This document shows, piece by piece, positions 60,890 through 64,000 of a DNA stretch of 64,000 bases. Position 1 is the stretch's first letter. Every line of letters begins with the position of its first letter. The DNA comes from Trinickia terrae (GTDB lineage: Bacteria; Pseudomonadota; Gammaproteobacteria; Burkholderiales; Burkholderiaceae), in the NCBI RefSeq assembly GCF_005144415.1, contig NZ_SWJE01000005.1, positions 658,134 through 722,133 of the forward strand. The letters run 5' to 3'. The notes under the pieces were generated by a model. That model did no database searches and was not told where the DNA came from. It worked only from the letters and a program-made list of their open reading frames with translations. The position numbers were made by a program, and so were the translations under genes.

Positions 60890-61702
60890 ATGGACATCGC
60901 GATCTGCGTTGGATTCGGATTCGTCTTCCTGTTCTTGGCTCCGAAAGCATGGCAGGTAGGGTTTCTCGCTCGCAATGCGGGGCAGCCCGACATCATCATT
61001 GCCAGTAGCGCGGGTGAGTTGGCGAAGCAACGCTTCTTCTACGAATATGGTGCGCGAGTCTTCTTGACTGGTGGGCTGTTCGTTGTTCTTTTGACGGGTC
61101 TATATTTCCTTGTGCCCCTTGACCGCATCGTGTTCGGACCGGGGACTCAGGTCGCCGCGTCGTCGGAAGCGAAGTCGTCGTCGGCAAGTGGTACAGCGGA
61201 CGCACAAGCAGCCGCTAGTTCGGCGTCCAGCGATGAAGCAGCAAAGGCCGCCGCCGATGGTCAGTCGGCGGGTAGTGATGTAGCGACTTCGACTGCCCCG
61301 GTAAAGGCGTCGTCCGACAACGCAACGCAAACGGCGCAGCAACCGGTGGAACCGGAGAAGGCAGTCAACGCATCGCTCGCATCATCGGCACCGACAGCCA
61401 GTGCAGTACAGCAGTCGGTAACTAAACAAGACGCAATCGGCGCGGCGGACGTTCATGCCAGCTTTGACTGCGCTAAGGCGTCTTCGCCAATCGAACATCT
61501 GATCTGTTCGACGCCACAAACCGCTGATGCAGACCTGCGCCTTGCGTCGGCGTACTCAGCCGCCCGCGCCAAGTCGAGTGACCCGGCTGCCCTGAAGGCG
61601 GATCAACGGGGCTGGATGAAGAGCGGGCGTGACGCCTGTCCCGACGCGGCGTGTCTGCTGAAAGTAACCGAAGCCCGGATTCAGAAGCTCGCGGCCATGT
61701 AG
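60890..61702 (+). CDS. Membrane-anchored DUF1311 (LprI-like) protein
   Basis: The 270-residue protein has two N-terminal hydrophobic helices (IAICVGFGFVFLFLAPKAW and FLTGGLFVVLLTGLYFLVPL), a long Ala/Ser/Thr-rich linker (about residues 88-195), and a C-terminal DUF1311 domain. That domain shows the pattern SFDCAKASSPIEHLICSTPQ, DLRLASAYSAARAKSSDP and RDACPDAACLLKVTEARI, with four cysteines as in LprI. LprI-type domains can inhibit lysozyme. The low-complexity linker and anchor place the domain outside the cytoplasm. The start is uncertain; ATG 60890 has weak ribosome-site support. Confidence 0.72.
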   Translation: MDIAICVGFGFVFLFLAPKAWQVGFLARNAGQPDIIIASSAGELAKQRFFYEYGARVFLTGGLFVVLLTGLYFLVPLDRIVFGPGTQVAASSEAKSSSASGTADAQAAASSASSDEAAKAAADGQSAGSDVATSTAPVKASSDNATQTAQQPVEPEKAVNASLASSAPTASAVQQSVTKQDAIGAADVHASFDCAKASSPIEHLICSTPQTADADLRLASAYSAARAKSSDPAALKADQRGWMKSGRDACPDAACLLKVTEARIQKLAAM

Positions 61703-61736
61703 TTTGCGTGGTTAGCGACGTATGCAGAGAACCAGT

Positions 61737-61761
61737 AACCGCCGTTCATCGGCGGTTTTTC
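61737..61761 (+). terminator. Intrinsic terminator after the DUF1311 gene
   Basis: AACCGCCG pairs with CGGCGGTT around TTCAT and is followed by TTTC. It lies 35 bases after the stop. Confidence 0.85.
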
Positions 61762-61813
61762 TTGTGGGGTCACGGTAAGACAGCCGGTCCTTGCTTCCTA
61801 TCTGGAGAGCCTA

Positions 61814-62302
61814 TTGACGAAAACCTTCACTGAAACCGACATCACTATCGAAACCCTTGACGCCCATCTGCGCGACAGCGGCTTGGTCCCGTACAACGTA
61901 CAGCCCGACTGCATCCGACTTCGCAGTGAGAATGGCATCGGCTTTCGCGTTTCTCTCGACACGGACCGGAAGTTCGTCCGGTTTGCTACGTACCTTCCCC
62001 TGAATCGGCAAGCGCCAATCGAACAGAAGCATGAACTGGCGCGACGGCTGAACGACGAAATTTTTCTTCCGGTCTTCACCATCGATCAGGACGACGACTT
62101 GATCGTCACGTACTCGATGCCGTTCACTGGCGGACTGATCGCCGAAACCTTCGTGTCCATCGTCAATCGGTTTGCTTCGCTGCTGGAATTCGTTGTCGAA
62201 ACGTACAACCGCGACGGCTTGATCGACTTCGGTGCGCCGCAAACGGTGCCCGCCGTGGCCGACGCTGGATCAGCACGGACCAGCGGCGAACTGCTGCATT
62301 GA
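61814..62302 (+). CDS. YbjN-domain-like protein
   Basis: The 162-residue soluble protein begins at a TTG codon (61814) with GGAGAGC just ahead. Its sequence order resembles the YbjN/type III chaperone-like fold: ETLDAHLRDSGLVPYNVQPD, IRLRSENGIGFRVSLDTDRK, ELARRLNDEIFLPVFTIDQD and GGLIAETFVSIVNRFASLLE. YbjN proteins have poorly known, possibly regulatory roles. The match is by pattern, not certain. It precedes a HEPN-like gene by 89 bases in the same orientation. Confidence 0.55.
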   Translation: MTKTFTETDITIETLDAHLRDSGLVPYNVQPDCIRLRSENGIGFRVSLDTDRKFVRFATYLPLNRQAPIEQKHELARRLNDEIFLPVFTIDQDDDLIVTYSMPFTGGLIAETFVSIVNRFASLLEFVVETYNRDGLIDFGAPQTVPAVADAGSARTSGELLH

Positions 62303-62391
62303 TCTCACGATGGCTCGGGTGCATGGCCGGTGCGTCTGGCTTTGAGATGTCGGTGTAAGATCGATGCGCCGTGCCTTCCCGTAGGAAATAT

Positions 62392-63270
62392 ATGGAACTT
62401 CACCAAGTCGTGCTATGCCGGGCGTTGTATGCTGAAGCGGAGACGTATCTTTCCCGCAATGACGGTGTTCATCTCGGACTTGCGGTCTCGATTGCACAAG
62501 ATGCGGTGGAGCTTTTTCTACGCGCGGTGATGAAGGACCGGCCAGTTCCGGGGCAAAAAATCCCGGACGAGTTCATCAAATGTATGGACTACATTGATGC
62601 GGCAGCGAATCAAGACGAGAACAAACATGTTCCGTTTCGGGCGAAGCTGATCGAACTGAACAAGGCACGCGTGAACTTCAAGCACTATGGACTAGTTCCC
62701 GATAAGGGTGATTCGCGCCGGTTGTTGGGGTACGTCCAAGACTTCTTTGATGTTGCGGCAGAACGCTTCTTCGATGTTCGGTTTTCCGATGTGTCTGTTT
62801 CCGATCTAGTGAAATCAAAGGCGGTGCGGGATCGTCTAAAGCAAGCCGAGCGCAGTCTACGGGAAGAAGAACTGGAGAGTGCGTTCGGGAATAGCGCGGA
62901 AGCGGTTGACGTGGCGATGGGGGAGTTGGTCGCTTTGCTAAGTAGGCGGTGGAATCGCTGGCCGCCATCATCTTCCATGAGATACGATGATGCGGCGATG
63001 CGTTTGGTCCGCGATCTCGAAGGTTATGTTGATGGCAAGGCATCCAGAAGCGAACGCATGGCAATAATGCTGGCCTTGGCGGTCAATATCAACGACCTTG
63101 TTCGATTCGAATCGATTGTTCCCATCGTGCGCCGGATGGTTGCAGGAAACTACGTTTGGGAACGTATGCAGGATGCATCGGGTTTGATGATCTCCGACGC
63201 GGAGTTTGCGGTAAATTTCGCCACCAAGTTTGCGTTGGCGATCCAAGCACGGATGCCGCACTCTGAATAG
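62392..63270 (+). CDS. Hypothetical protein with N-terminal HEPN-like domain
   Basis: The 292-residue protein is nearly all helix. Its N-terminal part has SIAQDAVELFLRAVMKDRPV and then ELNKARVNFKHYGLVPDKGD, in which Arg93 and His98 form the HEPN R-x4-H motif followed by Gly. The C-terminal half (residues about 150-292) has no known domain. TAGGAAA supports ATG 62392 over GTG 62371. It is followed 12 bases later by a nuclease-like gene in the same orientation, so the two probably form an operon. A role as an RNase in defence or toxin activity is inference. Confidence 0.58.
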   Translation: MELHQVVLCRALYAEAETYLSRNDGVHLGLAVSIAQDAVELFLRAVMKDRPVPGQKIPDEFIKCMDYIDAAANQDENKHVPFRAKLIELNKARVNFKHYGLVPDKGDSRRLLGYVQDFFDVAAERFFDVRFSDVSVSDLVKSKAVRDRLKQAERSLREEELESAFGNSAEAVDVAMGELVALLSRRWNRWPPSSSMRYDDAAMRLVRDLEGYVDGKASRSERMAIMLALAVNINDLVRFESIVPIVRRMVAGNYVWERMQDASGLMISDAEFAVNFATKFALAIQARMPHSE

Positions 63271-63282
63271 AATCGGTGAGAC

Positions 63283-64000
63283 GTGAATTCGACCAAAGCC
63301 CAACGTAGAAAGCACGCCGAGTCGTTTTATTTCGAGCGTGCTCAGGGATTGCTGACCTGTTGGCCGCGTGGGACCGTGGATGCAACGGGTGAAGAACCGG
63401 ACATCCTTGTTGACGGGCCGGCAGGAAAGTACGGCGTTGAAGTAACCGAACTGCTACGCAGTGACGTGCGTGCGGTTGAAGAAACTCGCAGGTTGATTTG
63501 CGAAAAGGCGCAGAAGCTGTTCCTGCGAAGGATCAATGCGGACTGCCTTGACGTGAAGGTGGTCTTTCGGGAACACGCCGCCGTGAGTCCGAAAGCCAAA
63601 GATGCCGCAGCAAGTAACCTTGCTGCAATAGTCGGTTCCCGGATCGCTTCGATACCTTCAGGTGTGGAGTCGACCAGACTGGAATGCGGGACGGACTTTG
63701 AGTCGGATTTGTTTACTTCCGTCTGGCTGCACAATCATCCGATTTGTCCACGCTCTCGGTGGCAGCCTGTGGGTGCATGGTGGGTTCCGGTGGCATCGCC
63801 AGCCGATATACAAGCCACGATTGACAGAAAAGAATGCAAGGTTGCGGCGTACAGGAACCGCGTCGAAGATGTCTGGCTGTTAATCGTATTGCAGGGATTC
63901 AGCGGGTCGGCGGCGTGGTCAGTACACGATTCGGTGTTCGCGCATCACTTCTGCACATCGTTCGACGGCGTGGTCTTGCTGGACTATGCGATGAACAAGG
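63283..64000 (+). CDS. Hypothetical nuclease-like protein, cut by the window end
   Basis: An open frame starts at GTG 63283 and is uninterrupted to the last base (239 codons visible). The N-terminal part reads GEEPDILVDGPAGKYGVEVT, with Pro39-Asp40 and Glu53-x-Thr55. This resembles the PD-(D/E)xK nuclease core, with Thr in place of Lys. Later blocks are RAVEETRRLICEKAQKLFLR and VEDVWLLIVLQGFSG. No exact family is recognised. It follows the HEPN-like gene closely. A nuclease role is a hypothesis based on this motif only. Confidence 0.5.
   Translation, partial: MNSTKAQRRKHAESFYFERAQGLLTCWPRGTVDATGEEPDILVDGPAGKYGVEVTELLRSDVRAVEETRRLICEKAQKLFLRRINADCLDVKVVFREHAAVSPKAKDAAASNLAAIVGSRIASIPSGVESTRLECGTDFESDLFTSVWLHNHPICPRSRWQPVGAWWVPVASPADIQATIDRKECKVAAYRNRVEDVWLLIVLQGFSGSAAWSVHDSVFAHHFCTSFDGVVLLDYAMNK

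Overview
The window is about 64 kb of high-GC chromosome from a betaproteobacterium, most likely a member of Burkholderia sensu lato (Burkholderia, Paraburkholderia or Trinickia). The gene order recA-recX-DUF2889-sucC-sucD-terC-pilA-pglL, an FMN riboswitch in front of ribB, and RhlE with a long low-complexity tail all fit that group. This placement is an inference from gene content; no rRNA gene is present.

Layout. 0-22.6 kb is ordinary chromosome: an XRE-cupin regulator, the riboswitch and ribB, a HAD phosphatase, a glycerol regulon (glpD, glpK and glpF on the minus strand, a GlpR-type operator in front, glpR nearby), a gamma-glutamyltransferase, a ferritin-like protein, rhlE, a TrhA protein, two multiheme cytochromes c, a small DUF2282 (bufferin-like) protein followed by copD, and a D-galactonate pair (dgoD with a divergent GntR regulator). 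22.8-35.8 kb is a compact iron-type metallophore locus: a Fur-box promoter, a TonB-dependent receptor, a clavaminate-synthase-like dioxygenase, SbnB, a PLP decarboxylase, SbnA, a MATE exporter, two FecCD permeases, an ATPase, a binding protein and an SbnI-like serine-kinase protein. SbnI, SbnA and SbnB together would make L-2,3-diaminopropionate from serine and glutamate, yet there is no NRPS or NIS synthetase in the window, so the product is not obvious. 35.9-39.3 kb is an Lrp regulator divergent from an AceE-like 2-oxoacid dehydrogenase E1 across a perfect inverted repeat.

39.4-44.5 kb is a small AT-richer island inserted in the 3' end of a tRNA-Met gene. A 13-bp att duplication marks both ends, and what looks like the original tRNA terminator is stranded at the far end. 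The island carries a three-gene unit (putative TIM-barrel protein, Xre/ParS antitoxin, RES toxin), a HEPN-like protein and a membrane protein, but only an N-terminal scrap of an integrase. 44.6-59.1 kb returns to core genome: MHS transporter, TctE/TctD-like two-component system, recA with a LexA box, recX, sucCD, terC, a type IV pilin next to a PglL O-oligosaccharyltransferase, and a triheme cytochrome c peroxidase.

59.1-64 kb is a second accessory stretch. It has a long AT-rich intergenic region, a double-glycine-leader bacteriocin-like peptide, a membrane-anchored DUF1311 protein, a YbjN-like protein, a second HEPN-like protein and a nuclease-like gene cut by the window end. The strongest candidates for something undescribed are the synthetase-less Dap metallophore locus, the three-gene RES/Xre cassette and the orphan GG-leader peptide.
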